Of a DNA stretch of 64,000 nt, positions 48,355 through 60,250 are shown one piece after another. Location: contig OY735220.1 in the NCBI GenBank assembly GCA_963457665.1, positions 29,803,518 through 29,867,517 of the forward strand. Reading direction: 5' to 3'. The DNA comes from Thysanoteuthis rhombus (taxonomy: Eukaryota > Mollusca > Cephalopoda > Oegopsida > Thysanoteuthidae). The notes under the pieces are model-generated. The model saw only the letters and a list, made by a program, of their open reading frames with translations, ran no database searches and was not told where the DNA came from. A program made the position numbers and the translations under genes. Numbering within the stretch: position 1 is the stretch's first letter; each line of letters opens with the position of its first letter.

Positions 48355-50711
48355 GTATGGATGTATGTATATGTATGGATGTATGTATATGTATGGATGT
48401 ATGTATATATGTATGTATGTGTATGTATATATATGTATGTATGGATGTATGTATATATGTATGTATGTGTATGTATATATATATGTGTATATGTATGTAT
48501 GTATGTATATATATATATATTTCATGATACATAATTATTCCCACTATAAAAATAGTTCATATATGTTGAGACTTTAGTGCAGAAAAGGTATATGCAGAGC
48601 TGCTGGCCTGTTCATTAGGTGAACCTGGGCAGTCAACTAGGGCTCAAAAATTCGAGGAGCGCACTTCCATCTGAAAAAAAGTTGTTACAATACAACTGGA
48701 GCAAAAATTTTGGAACCTCTGTGCCAATTCTGAATACTACCAGAACATCACCCAGACACAAATCAATGCATGGCTGTAAGTGGATCCCTTTATCATCCTA
48801 CTCTCAAACTGGTTTAGTGGATGGATTTTAAAGTGATCCGTTTAAGGAATGGGATCACTACAACCCCCCACACCCAGACATAGACTGTTTAGGAATGTTT
48901 AAAATCAGTATAAAACCCATGGACGACAACAGTTTCCCAGCCATCATCCTCCCTCAACTTGTGGAGGATCTGTTGTCAGCAATTCACTGAGTACATCTAA
49001 ACAGCCTTCCAAAGTATAAGTATAACCATAACCATAATCATAACCTTAACCCTCTTTTTGAAGAAATACCTAAAAGAAATTCTGTGGCATGACAGATTAG
49101 GCAATGATACCTTTAAAAATCTATTTTGACAGGTACATGCTTGTATTCATGTAAATGAACAATATCTTCTTTAACCGTCAATAAAATAAAGCATCAAAGA
49201 TTAATGCTCTCATATGAGTGAACAATATATTCTCCAACTTATCAATAAAATAAATAAAATCCTGACTCTTCCAGTTTCTTTAACTAAATAACAATGGTTT
49301 GCAATTAAAAATTGTCCCTCTTGGACTGCTTTACAGAGGACGATGTTCAATCGACAATACTTAGGAGGGAAAATATTCAAGTAGCCATTCTAAAGGGGAG
49401 GATGTTTAAGAGATGAAAATAATTTAATATTTTACTGCAAAGGCAGTAATAACAATAAAAACTGTTGCATCCATTGTCAATCTTTACACGAGCCTTCACA
49501 ATACAAACAACATTTTTCACCAGTTGAAGGAAATTAGACATTTTACAGACTGTGATTTATATCTATGTGCTTTGGAAATACATAGGCAAACACTGGAAAA
49601 AAATAAATCTGTGTCCCTCAGCCATCAGTCTCAAAATATGTGCTGCAGTTCAATAGCAAGCTACAACTAACTTCAAAGTGTGACACTTGAATTTTTCTGA
49701 GTACGCAAACATGCATCTCAAGCCTTGGACATGTGTATTATGGGTATTAGGTCTGCCCCACTTTAACAGAGTTTCCAATGGAGTAGTTTTTTACCACTAG
49801 ATTTTGCAAGATCTCAACCTTTTTTTGCTACAGATCAAACAAAGTACATGAGTACATATATCTGTATGCTGATATAAAAGTTTAGTTCATTGACCATGGA
49901 AATGTTTTTGTCAAATTGATTTCATTTTTACACTTTCTATGCAACTCAAGTAAGGTGCAGATCCAGGGTGTTCAGAGCACACACCCCCTACTTAGTCAAA
50001 ACACAATTTAAAAATCTGAACAAAGAAATTTTTACAAAAAAATCAAAAGCAGAACAAATAATACCAAGTAACCATAAATTAATCTTAAAAACAAAAAATG
50101 ATTACTTTGCTTTTCATAAATTTCACATATTTACTTACGGATCTCCATTTTAGTGTTTTCAAGTCATTTTAACTCAATTGCTTCTAATGTTTTTTAGTCT
50201 TCAATTTAAAAATGTTATGTTTTAGTGTTTCCAACTTTTGCAATTTTAACATCAGCACACTATTTTAACATGAATTTATTGGTTTTATTCAGTGGCCAAA
50301 GTAACTCCTTTTTTATAAACTCCTCAATGAGAAAAGTGGTTGAAAGGTCTTGCTTAGGGGGACCAAAGGTGAACAAAAATTTGTTTATTTCCATTTTGAC
50401 AGTTTCAAATCCTGGATCTTCCCCTGTTGAGTCAAGTATATTTCTTAGCGTGCCATCGTACAATGAAGTTCAAGAATGACTGCATGAATATTTTTCTCCA
50501 ACAGGTGCCTCAGTTATTTGTTGATCGGAAATATATAGGTGGACGGAAAGAAATTATGCTGCTATACAAATCGGGGGAACTGGAGAAAATGTTGGAAAGG
50601 ATACAACTTGAAGAAGAAGAGTTTGAAAAAGTTCGAATGGAAAAAGAAGAAGAAGAATTAAAAGAAAATGAAAAAGAAAAAAAATGTGAAGTAGACAACA
50701 ATGATGAATGA
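47618..50711 (+). CDS. glutaredoxin-like protein with VPAC in place of CPYC
   Basis: Two exons, 47618-47827 and 50505-50711, joined in phase 0 across GTAAGA and CTCCAACAG, give 138 residues. A TAA lies directly before the ATG in frame, fixing the start. The thioredoxin fold is visible: strand and active-site loop [20 protein letters not shown] (residues 13-32), the cis-proline segment [15 protein letters not shown] (69-83, joined across the intron) and helix [13 protein letters not shown] (88-100). Classical glutaredoxins have Y-C-P-Y-C where this has Y-V-P-A-C, so the catalytic N-terminal Cys is Val22 and only Cys25 remains. The residue after GG is Arg, not the common Cys. A Glu/Lys-rich helical tail (104-130) follows. 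Classical glutathione-disulfide exchange is unlikely; a binding or scaffold role is possible. The X-box upstream suggests a ciliary or sperm role (inference). SH3BGRL-like and degenerate monothiol glutaredoxins are the alternatives. Confidence 0.85.
48294..48522. repeat. compound (TA)n / TATG-GGATG minisatellite
   Basis: About 26 TA units, then three GTATATGTATGGATGTAT-type units, then longer units around ATGTATGTATGTGTATGTAT. A block of roughly 55 bases with GGATGTATGTATATATG recurs twice (about 48378-48430 and 48440-48482), a second-order duplication. All frames are open through it, so apparent reading frames here are not genes. Confidence 0.9.
49951..50426. mobile_element. hAT-like element, 0.48 kb
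   Basis: Left end AAGGTGCAGATCCAGGGTG; right end, inverted, CAGGGGAAGATCCAGGATTTG. The shared GATCCAGG and G-rich outer part resemble hAT termini (CAGGGGNNGATCCAGG). No convincing target duplication remains. The interior is AT-rich and non-coding. Confidence 0.45.
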
Positions 50712-50718
50712 TTGAGAA

Positions 50719-50724
50719 AATAAA
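50719..50724 (+). promoter_or_regulatory. polyadenylation signal of the glutaredoxin-like gene
   Basis: AATAAA starts 8 bases after the TGA stop codon, so the 3'UTR would be only about 25-35 bases. Confidence 0.65.
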
Positions 50725-50744
50725 CATGTCAGATTCCCTAAAGA

Positions 50745-51734
50745 CCAGAGGAAAGAGCTTGTGTTATCTAATATACAACAGAGTGGGTCATAAGTTGCAT
50801 AGGAGTCAAAGCATTCTATAATTCATTAATCACTGTTACTCATAACAGGCCAATTTAAACACTGTTGCAGGTTTCAGGTTATTTATGTGTTCTAACATTT
50901 ATGTGTGTCTATGTATCAATCCAGATTTCAACCAGTCCTTATGATTCATACAGGAAATTTGAAATTTTGCACTCACACTCCTCTCAAAGAGTAGGAGAGA
51001 AGTTTGTTTTTTTTTGTTTTTGAAAATTCCTCTTCAAAATAGGTTTTTTAGTGTAGGGTTGAATAAACAATTTAAGTTTTTTGTAAATTGGTCACTGAAA
51101 TTGTGCCCACTTATCTGAAAATTCAGACCTTTTTTTAGTGATCACAGCCCGACAAAAGGCATGAGAAGTATCTTATTTATTGATCACCCCCTTTTCAAAC
51201 TTTTTAATTGATCACGAGGAGGCCATTGAATTTCTGGCTTTCTGAAAATTAGAGCAAGACTTTCCAATGAGGCAGAAGGGCATCACTTGAAAGACATTAT
51301 TTTCCATACTTGATTCCAAAAATAAACTTAAACCTTGAAGTTTATATTGTAATTCAAACGTTGTTATAAACGTTATCAGAAAAAGAATTACAGAATATTC
51401 TACCTTCTGTGCAACTTATGGCCTTCAATACCCTGTTTTTTTAATCAAATATAGAGGATTAATTTTTTTTTAGTTTTATTTTTCAATGAACAAAATCTCT
51501 TTTGAGAAATCTTGCCAATTCCCTTTCCACCTTTTACAATGAGTGGATTGGGGATTTCTGTGCTGGTGGAGGTGGGGATGGTGACAGGTTGGAGAGAAGG
51601 CAGGAAGGAAGAACATGGGGAAATCTAAATTGAAATGTTGTACTTCTATTTTCCTTGTGACACACACCAACCAAGCAATACACACTGTGTATCATATAAT
51701 TTAGATATTTGAGAGTTTGTGCGTATATGTATCA
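50745..51734. other. intergenic downstream of the glutaredoxin-like gene
   Basis: AT-rich. Bases 51120-51190 carry GACAAAAGGCATGAGAAGTA and TTATTGATCACCCCC, which recur with few changes at 57345-57405. Nothing else was recognised. Confidence 0.4.
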
Positions 51735-52260
51735 GTTCATCTTCTCCTCCCGAACAGTGCATTCTATCCAGGGGTAGTGAATTGAGATACTCCTGAAATC
51801 ATCATCATCATCATAATCATCAGTTTCTTGACATTCGTCGTTGGACATAGACCTTCCCCAAGGATTTGCCATATTTCCCCATTGCAGGCATTGCAGAGCC
51901 AGTACTTTCTGAATTTGTCTAGCTCGTCTCTCCATCTAATACTCTGTTGACTTCGGTTGCGCATGTGATCTCTAAGTATCCATGTCATGAGTCGCAATGT
52001 CCATCATTTGTGTGCCATTCTTGCAACATGCCCAGCCCATTGCCATTTGAGTTTTTCAATGGATTCTATGATGTCCCTGATTCCTATTTTCTACTGGATG
52101 TATTGAGCTGTCTTGTCAATTTGTGGGTCTGTCTCTTGTTTAGGTTGTATGTTTCAGCTCTATAAGTGACTATAGCATGCATTGGTCGTGTACCCTTCTT
52201 TTTAGGATTAATGGGATTTTCTTATTTTTGAAGGTTGAGCTTGCTCTGAAATACACCAAC
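51735..52260 (-). mobile_element. RTE-like LINE 3' fragment
   Basis: Read on the minus strand, the conceptual protein contains VTYRAETYNLNKRQTHKL, RDIIESIEKLKWQWAGHVAR, then WTLRLMTWILRDHMRN and SIRWRDELDKF, the characteristic C-terminal stretch after the reverse transcriptase of RTE-like elements (compare TYGAETW, KLKWRWAGHVAR, RWxDDI). The fragment covers only the last ~150 residues, has an in-frame stop after HVARMAHK and ends in a short (TCATCA)-type tail at 51800-51820. It is a 5'-truncated, inactive LINE insertion. Confidence 0.8.
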
Positions 52261-52384
52261 TTGAAGAATTAAAAACAAAAAAAAACAAAACAGGGTGATT
52301 CGCAACTTAACAATGACTGAGAGGGGACCGCATTTTTACTTATGCTGATATTATTCACCTGATTTCTCTCTACTTATGACTAAT

Positions 52385-52485
52385 ATATATTTTAGAAAGT
52401 TTGCTTGTGTGAATATTTGTCTTCCCCCTCTGAACAGCACATTGTATCCAGAAGTATTGAATTAAAGAGTCCCAAAATGTGCTAA
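52385..52485 (-). mobile_element. second copy of the LINE 3' end (untranslated part)
   Basis: GAACAGCACATTGTATCCAG and TGAATTAAAGAG match GAACAGTGCATTCTATCCAG and TGAATTGAGA at 51755-51790, the 3' end of the LINE fragment at 51735-52260. It is a very short 5'-truncated copy in the same orientation. Confidence 0.55.
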
Positions 52486-53269
52486 CTTAAAAAATCCTTT
52501 TAGACACTGAAATATTATGAACGTAGTGGAAAGTGATTTAATTTCTGACAAAATAACTAAGGGAACCCTTGAAATAATTTTTATATCCCAAAGAACCCCT
52601 ACATGAAAATATATGCACAGCTAATGATACATCAGTGTGTTAAAACATTTTTATGTATTATAATCTAAAGATAATTATCAGTATTTTACAGTGTATAGCA
52701 TTTGTTAGGACAAAATCTTTTATTCATATAGATTCATTGTATTATTATTCAGTCATCAAAACTTTTTCCTTGACTTTTATGACCTGATGCCACCTTTCAG
52801 ACAAATTGTGTCTTCCATCATGAAAAAACCATTATGGTTTTGATTAATTTTTTTCAATATGGTCAATAATTCTAACCACGGTTGTTGTATGAAGTGGAAC
52901 AGATGATAGTCTGATGCAATGTTTCCATATAGTGGGGAAGGTTTCTGGCTCATAACACACAAAAAATGACCAAATACCAAAATTATTTTTTATGCATAAA
53001 TTGATACTGCTATTTACGTTCATCTTAATTTTTCAGTTGCTTTTTTTTTATTGCAATTTATGGTAATGGCCTGAGTATTGAAGTTGTAATTCTATAGAGA
53101 AATTGAAAAATTAAGATGAAGGTGAATAATAATGATTGTTTATAAAACATTGCTATACAGCAGTATACACACAAATGAGAATTTATTCAAGATACTATGG
53201 CAACAAAATCAAAATTGTCCAAAATTTAAATACGGCCGAACCAGAAAGTTCATGCTTTTCAAACAATGC

Positions 53270-53520
53270 TGCTGCAGGGCCAATCTCCACTCCTACCTCT
53301 TTTCCAACTGAAGATGATTACTGCAACTTGTGTATCTTATTTATTGTAAATGAAAAATTATTAAAAAAATATTTTTTTGAATAATGCATTTATTAGAATG
53401 AAGCAAGCCCTTGTGTATCTGTAATATAAATCTTCATGGATATGTAAGACTTGTCAGTTTGGGTCAGTCGGTAAGAGAGCTGACTATCAATAACTTGGTT
53501 GTAATTTCAAATCACAATAG
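53270..53520 (+). mobile_element. tRNA-like SINE, family B copy
   Basis: It has the same block order as 45465-45875: AACTGAAGATGATTACTGCA, then TTTATTAGAATGA, ATATGTAAGACTTGTCA, a tRNA-like head (GGGTCAGTCGGTAAGAGAGC) and a decayed B box (GGTTGTAATTTCAAATC). Only one tRNA unit is present here. Confidence 0.6.
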
Positions 53521-53902
53521 TTCAAGAGTTTTTCATTATTTGTTCAAGAGCCACCATATCTGATTTCAATGATCATTAAAAATTTTTCAATGATTTATTG
53601 TTTAACCGTGTTTTAAATGATTTTATAGAAGAGGTAAATCCGGATAAGTGAATTTGTCAAAAGAGTAAATTACACAAAGGTTCAGAGCTACTGCCCTATA
53701 ATGATCGACTTACGCCAAGATTGTGTTGTTGATACTACAAGAATGAAACCAAAATGCAAGTTGATGCACAGCTGTGTTCAAGTAATAATGATGGGCCAAG
53801 AACCAAGGAAAATAACACTAGTAAACTTCATCAAGTATAGGAGAATCATAGATATAATTCATTTCAAACCAGCTTTGGAAGCATCGTCAGTGGTAGTTGT
53901 CC

Positions 53903-53905
<3 letters not shown>

Positions 53906-53950
<45 letters not shown>
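53906..53950. repeat. (AT)n microsatellite
   Basis: About 22 AT units. Confidence 0.95.
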
Positions 53951-53953
<3 letters not shown>

Positions 53954-56900
53954 TCAAGCAAACATTTGAAAATCTTTATTTAATCCGATATTTTTTGTTG
54001 TTGATATTTTGATAATTTTTCATTTGACATTCCATCTTCCTTATTTGATATTAAAAATAGACATGAAAATTTCTGTCTCGAGTTACCTCCCTTACATCAG
54101 TAGTCAAACACACACTGGTGACCACTTCAAAAAATAGGAATCGAGTCCCCTACTTACCAGTTCCTAAGAACAAATGGGGGGGGGCTGGGTAACCTACCCC
54201 TTTCCATTTCAACATGGCAGCTTGAACACTCAGCAATTTTTTCGTGGGTCAGGATAATCTCTTTGAAAAATGTTTCTGGGGCACTAGTTTCAGACATCCA
54301 ACATGATCGGCAACGTGGTTATGACCTAAGGATTTCCCCAATCAAAAAAATAGACGGTGAAATGAGGAAAATCTGCCCCTATGTTTCAATGGGGGCCTCT
54401 CATCCCAGCATTAGGGTACAATGGCCGGAATGATGTATTCAAAAAAATGAACCAAGATGAGAACAACAAACAAAAAACAAAAATCTAAACATGAAGACAT
54501 CAAAATGTTTTTCCTTTTCTTATGGTTGGCTCCATTTCACTTTTTGTCTGCTAATCTGATTAATTAGAAAGAGTTTTCAATTTTACTAGTAATTCTAAAT
54601 ATTTCAAGCTAAGATAGTTAAGATTAGTTCATTTTAACATTATTTTAATTAGTTCCTTAGCACTGGTGTTATTATACGTATGTACTAGGTTAGTATGCTT
54701 ACTGCAGGAATTTTGATATACACTTGGTTTCTCACCATTGTGACTCTGTGACTTTAGTACCTCTCATCAAGAAAGAGTGAAATTTCATTTAGTGAGAGCT
54801 CCCCAATTGCCAACCTTGAATCTATGAGGAAGTGTGAGCTTAAAAACATTAAAAAAGAAGCAACGTTTGTACTCCTGATGAGCTTATATGCAAATTTTTT
54901 TGTTTGTTGGTGCTCGAATAGGATAATCTCATCGGTTGATTTACTTTTCTTTAATGACTTACTGAAAAAAAGCACAGAATCTCATTAGACTATGTATGAT
55001 AAATCACACATTAAAACAGCTTAAGTTTTGTTCTAAACCATTTTGTTATTTTACATATTTTTTTTTTTTACTATTACTAAACCATGCATTCCAATAGATC
55101 TATAGCAGAAAGTCCACCAAAGAAGTCTGGGAAGTTAATTGCCATCAAAATTAAACAGGAAATGGTGTAGAATTGAATCTGGCATCTCTATAATAAAACT
55201 TACAGCATGGCTATGGGGACCGTTTCCACTATTCCAAAGAAGAAGAAGGTTTTGGAAAAAATCAAAGTAACATGTTCATTAGTATTCATACATTATTTAG
55301 AGAGCAATTAATAACCTTGTAAATAATGTATTAAGTACAATTAAGGTTTTAGGGGTCCAATATTTTTATTAGGAACAAATTATTGAAATCCTGTAGGTTT
55401 AATTATTCATTTGACAAATTTTCATCAAATGAGAGTTTTGTGGAACAGATTGTCCTCAATAAAAGGTGTATCACTGTAAATAACTATCATCATATTACAT
55501 GTTTACTAATATATCATCATTAAAATAAACTAGAAAAATACCCTGCAGATAGTATGAGCTTGTCCAGAAAATAATGGTATTTTTTCCTAACATTTATGTA
55601 CCATTGACGACGTTGGTTATTACACATCGTTTTATAGAGTAATTATTATTTAACAAGTTTTTGTAATTTTCTAATTTTTACTGTCTACAAGTTGAATTAT
55701 TAATGAACAAAATAAACAAAATCAATTCGCTTTTAAAACAGTGACGTTAGAATGACTTCACCTGGTGTCAAGTCAGATGTGTCCATTTACAAAGAGGGTG
55801 CAAAAAGTAAACTTGGTCCTGATTTTTTATTGTTAACACTTGGATGAAAAGCTACAGAAACAGCACAAAACATCAATGAAACAGGTAGCCAAGGATCAGT
55901 TCATATGGTTCAGGGTTGGTTTCCAGAGGTCTTGGTGAGATGAGAATCTTTCAACGATAATGGATATCCAGGAAGGAAGAGATCCTATGACAATGACACA
56001 ATAAGCTTCACAAGAATTTATTGACTCAAGGAACAATGATAATTACAGCTCTGGCATTGGCTAAGTACATAACAATCACATGGAACATAAGTTTGATTAA
56101 ACCCTTTTTCCATCACATTTTTCTCGTTTTCAAACCTCTACTCTTTTAGCCAGCCTGAAAGTCAGACCATAGAGGTACTGGTTCAATCTTTAGCGCCTTT
56201 AACTTCCTCTCAAAGCTCCCTTCATCTAACATTATTGTAGTAAAATAAAATTTCATTTGCATAACTGACACATTTATATTCTGACATAGTAAAATAGAAT
56301 AATATATTCCGATGGCATAATGGTTGTCACTAGAGTGACATCAGATCCATAGGAGTGGGAGGGAATGCTTCACAGAGATGGTGTAAGATGATTTGTCAAT
56401 CAGTGATAGCAATTGCTACTATAGATGCTAGCACATCTAAAAACGCCATTACTTTCTGGACAACCTATCATTATTCCAATACTTACATTTACTTTGTAGT
56501 TATTCTGTACAAGTAATCATACATACAAATCACCCTTGACTCTTTTTATAGTATAGATTTAAAAAATGATGCCTCTGACTCTTGTGAGGCACATTTCTTT
56601 TTCTTCCGCTTTGAACAACTCAGCCATCTGTTGGTCAACCTGGGTACTAAACAAAACAAAGCACTGTGCTCCTAGATATATGAAGATAAAAAAAGGAGGT
56701 ATTGAAAATGACCCATCATATAGATACCAACGCTTCAAGTGTGGGATGAAATTTAATCCACAATGCTTCAAAGAGTTGACACATCTCTGGAATGAATTAC
56801 TCCCAAAGCCTAACAGAAAATCTCTTATTCAAACAATTAGCACAAATTCAAGTATTGTATTTTGCAGCACAGACACTGCACTCTGTTAGAGTATTTTTAA

Positions 56901-57090
56901 TATTCAATACATATCTATTCTAAAGTTGCCTGCATAGTTAAAATATGATCTGTCAATCCCAAGCTTGACCCCAAGCTAAGATTTCATCATGTCGGACACA
57001 CAGTGATTTTAAGAATGGGATGGGCTGCATCTTATATGCAGCAAAATATGGTAAATATGTTTATGTCAGTATTTAGAGAGGTTCAGAGAT
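53951..57090. other. intergenic
   Basis: AT-rich sequence without a recognised gene. At 56566-56889 a frame of 107 codons includes RYQRFKCGMKFNPQCF and LWNELLP, which faintly recalls LINE-derived sequence but is not enough to call a gene. Confidence 0.4.
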
Positions 57091-57094
57091 CTTA

Positions 57095-57405
57095 GAAACT
57101 GTCAAACAAAACTGTCAACATAGGTTTCTTCACTTTTTGGCTATGCATGTATATGTGTATCATGTGTACAGGACCCATCAACATTCACTCCTCAGTATGT
57201 CTACAAAAAAACTTTTATTTTCTCAAATTCCCTCCTCCTAGGTTGTTTTTTAAAGAGGGCTTCAGTTTGCAAGTTTATGTTAAATTAATCCCTTAGCTTG
57301 TGTCCAGCAGCATTCACGTATGTTTCATGACGATTCAAACTCTCTTGGTGATCTCAGTCCAACAAAAGGCGAGAGAAGTAACTTATTCATTGATCACCCC
57401 CAACA
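57095..57405 (+). repeat. dispersed repeats shared with 43735 and 51120
   Basis: Bases 57095-57180 match 43735-43830 (GTCAACATAGGTTTCTT, GTATCATGTGTACAGG). Bases 57345-57405 match 51125-51190 (ACAAAAGGCGAGAGAAGTA, ATTGATCACCCCC). The two blocks lie together here but apart in the other two places, so this copy may show the fuller element. Confidence 0.5.
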
Positions 57406-57641
57406 CAGTACGTTGCCAAAAGACATTAGTCTTGTGACTGTTGACTAACCAGATCTATTTATTGATCTATGTATTTGCAGCTGAAACAAAATCTTTCAAC
57501 TTATTTCTCATTTTTAACCAAGGACAATGGCAAGAAATCTCAAAATGCATTTTGGGGGGGATATTTAGCCAAGTAATATTGTAGATTTCATTTGAAGATT
57601 AAGATTCTTTCCTCATAGGAAAGTGGGATTTTAAATGAATC

Positions 57642-58165
57642 ATTGTTTTAATCTGGGGTTTACCATCAAGGGGATCATGGCCCACTGGTGGGCCACAACA
57701 ACTGCTCTTTTTTTTCATAGACAGACATCTAGCCACACCATTTTCGTGTTGTACCTGACAAATTAGATTCCCCGAGTTCAGTCTTCACAAATTGTCAACT
57801 TCTTTTGCTTCCTTTCAATAAACAACTCTCATGAACTTCAGCAAAAAGTGACATGTGTCGATAAAAACGTCCAAAACTTATAATCTGTCAATTTTATCGT
57901 AATAATTTTTGAGTTATTAATAAGAATAAAGATTTTTTGTTATATCCAACAAGAAAAATAACTGGGAAATGGGTTTTCAAATTTTTTTCAAATTATCATT
58001 GCAATTTATCCCATTCTTTCCTTTTATCAAAAATTTAAATTGAAAAGAGTTGCATTTTTCACACTTCTTAGGTTTCAAGAATTTGCTTCCCTTCTGAGCC
58101 ATGACATGTCACAAGAGCCAGTTTGGCCACAGAGTGAAAAAAAAAAGTTGAAAAATATAAATTTT
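57642..58165. mobile_element. possible decayed hAT-like element
   Basis: The left side reads CTGGGGTTTACCATCAAGGG then GATCATGGCCCACTGGTGGG, resembling hAT termini of the CTGGGG...GGCCC kind. A possible right side has GAGCCAGTTTGGCCACAG. Termini are too eroded to define. Confidence 0.25.
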
Positions 58166-59009
58166 AAAAGTGTCAGTAATTCATAATAGTAAAATCAATG
58201 TGAAAAGAATTATGCATATCATAGGTACCATATTTCTTTGTGTATAACATAATTCTTGTATAATACATGTACTAGATTGTGAGGTGAAAAATAGGCATAA
58301 AATTGTAGCCTCTTGCATAACACAGGTACTCAATTGGCAATAAAGTCAAGCAATCCCAAGTTTTTCTGCTTTGATATTCCAAATCTGTGTACTACAGTTA
58401 CATAAGTGCTCGTTATTTTATGCTGCGACTGTTACAATGGTAATCATTTTAATTTTAGCAAAAAAAAAAAAAAAAAAAACACGAGAAAAGAGAAAAATAA
58501 AAGTACCTACATTTGTACATCTTGTGCATTAAATTAGAAGCTCAAATTAATTTTAAAAAGTTTGGTTCACTGATTAATGAAACGTTCAATTTATTTAATT
58601 TTTGATTAAATATATTTCTTAGAAGGGGTGGGATGGGGGTTGCATCACCTCTGTCATCAAATGGGCTTAATTTTAGTATTTTAAAAAACTTTCTTCTATG
58701 CAAATTCTACGCCTACTTTTTTCGCTCAGATTTGAGTTCAACATTTTCCGTACTATACACAAGAAATACAGCACATGCAAAGGTAGAAATAAATGTTCGA
58801 AAAAAAAAAAAGAAAAGAAAAAAGAAAATCTCATACTTATACTTGAGGTGCCATAGGGAGGTGGAGATGATGGCCAAGTTATTTTGTCAGTTTGTTATTC
58901 TTTTCAACTTAATTCCACTCGAGCAATTTGAATTTGCTTGCTAGCCCCCATCAAAAGTATACCAGAGCCTCATTACCCACATATCTTGGGAACACATTTT
59001 CTACTCTGT

Positions 59010-59283
59010 CATCCACCTCCCATGATGCTGACTGAGGGGTTGGACTTTCCTGGTTTTGAATCAGAGTTCTGTCTCCTAGATTGGCAGCCAACCAAAGCTG
59101 AAGAGCCCAGTCTGCCCTACTGTTTACCCATGGCGGGAGGGTAGGGACGGATTCATGCCTTTCCCAAGGGCACTAGTGCAAAGTGAGTGCAAACTGTTTC
59201 CAGCCAGAGTTGGGACTCAGCTCTCTGATTCCGTTCTCCATGCCATCATCTGTCAGGCCACTCGCACCTCCATCGCATAAATG
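59010..59283 (-). mobile_element. tRNA-headed SINE family A (best-preserved copy)
   Basis: On the minus strand: head GGAGGTGCGAGTGGCCTGAC with an A-box-like TGGCCTGACAGATGA, a B-box-like GAGTCCCAACTC near 59215, then the body CAGTTTGCACTCACTTTGCA, GGAAAGGCATGAATCCGTCC and a tail with CCAATCTAGGAGACAG and CAAAACCAGG. The copies at 27000-27214, 59952-60250 and 9488-9645 align to parts of it. Confidence 0.7.
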
Positions 59284-59445
59284 TATTAATAGATATTATC
59301 TTATATAGGGCACTAATATTGGTGTAATGGTTAGTGAGAAAGTTTGGCAACTGATTGCACAGGAGTTCTCAGGTGGCTTCGTCTGCGTGATGCCAAATTA
59401 GCGAAATCACCTAATAGACAAAATTTACCTTTTTTTTTTTGGAAA

Positions 59446-59476
<31 letters not shown>

Positions 59477-59951
59477 CAAAAAAAACTCTTGATCATAAAA
59501 ATAGTTGTTTTTATCCATGTTTTGATTAAATAAACTTTGGATCAAATCATAACTTTTTTTTCAAGTTTAAACTATGCATTTACTTATTTTTGGTAAAAAA
59601 AGTGATTCCACTTCGATTATATAATCTTTTGAATGAATAGTTGTTTTTTGATTAAATGAACGTTTGATCAAATCAACACATTTATTTTTTGAAGAAAAAG
59701 TTAAAACTGTATTTACTCACTCAGATTATATGAACTTTTGGTTGTAAAAAAATATTTGTTTTATATCCTTATTTTGATTAAATTAACTTTGGATCAAAGT
59801 ATTTATTTTTTGTAGAAAAATTTAAAACTTTGCCAATTATACAGTTTCACCGATTTGGCATAACATGTGTATTATTGATTTATTATTGATTACAAACTAA
59901 GATATGACTCGACTTTTCATTTATTTAAAAGCTAGTTTATATAATAGTATA

Positions 59952-60250
59952 GAGGTGTGGAGTTGGCCTAATGGTTAAAAGCCCAGAAAATGGAAATAGC
60001 AGACTAAGTTCAAGTTTTGGCTGAGGTAGTTTGTGTTCACTTTGTACTAATGCTTTCAGGTCAGGGATCATTCCGGGACTAGTACCATGTAGCCCAGTAC
60101 AACCAGTTGTATCTTACTAGGATAGAATATCGATATTGCTAAGTAACTTCTGTTGGCTCAAGAAGCACCCTAAACTTCTATTGGCTCCAGAAATACCCTG
60201 AAGAACTCAAAGATCTAGCAGACATTCTCAACGTTGGTCCTATCCAATAT
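59952..60250 (+). mobile_element. tRNA-headed SINE family A
   Basis: Head GAGGTGTGGAGTTGGCCTAA with A-box-like TTGGCCTAATGGTTAA, B-box-like GTTCAAGTTTTGG, then GGTAGTTTGTGTTCACTTTG and a diverged body. It lies about 700 bp from an inverted copy (59010-59283). Confidence 0.65.

Larger units (their letters stand above)
47828..50504 (+). other. intron of the glutaredoxin-like gene (2.7 kb)
   Basis: Contains a compound microsatellite (48294-48522) and a hAT-like element near its 3' end (49951-50426). Between 48600 and 49000 lies a repeat-like stretch starting TTAGGTGAACCTGGGCAG that resembles a transposon terminus. No intervening exon is needed, because the flanking exons join the glutaredoxin fold without a gap. 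Confidence 0.8.

Noticed and set aside
48348-48482. CRISPR-like array
   Set aside because: The repeated units are contiguous microsatellite variants without unique spacers, in a eukaryotic intron.
48245-48577. Tyr/Ile/Cys-rich proteins in several frames
   Set aside because: All are translations of the TA/TATG minisatellite.
56566-56889. 107-codon protein
   Set aside because: The LWNELLP motif only faintly recalls LINE-derived sequence; there is no further support.
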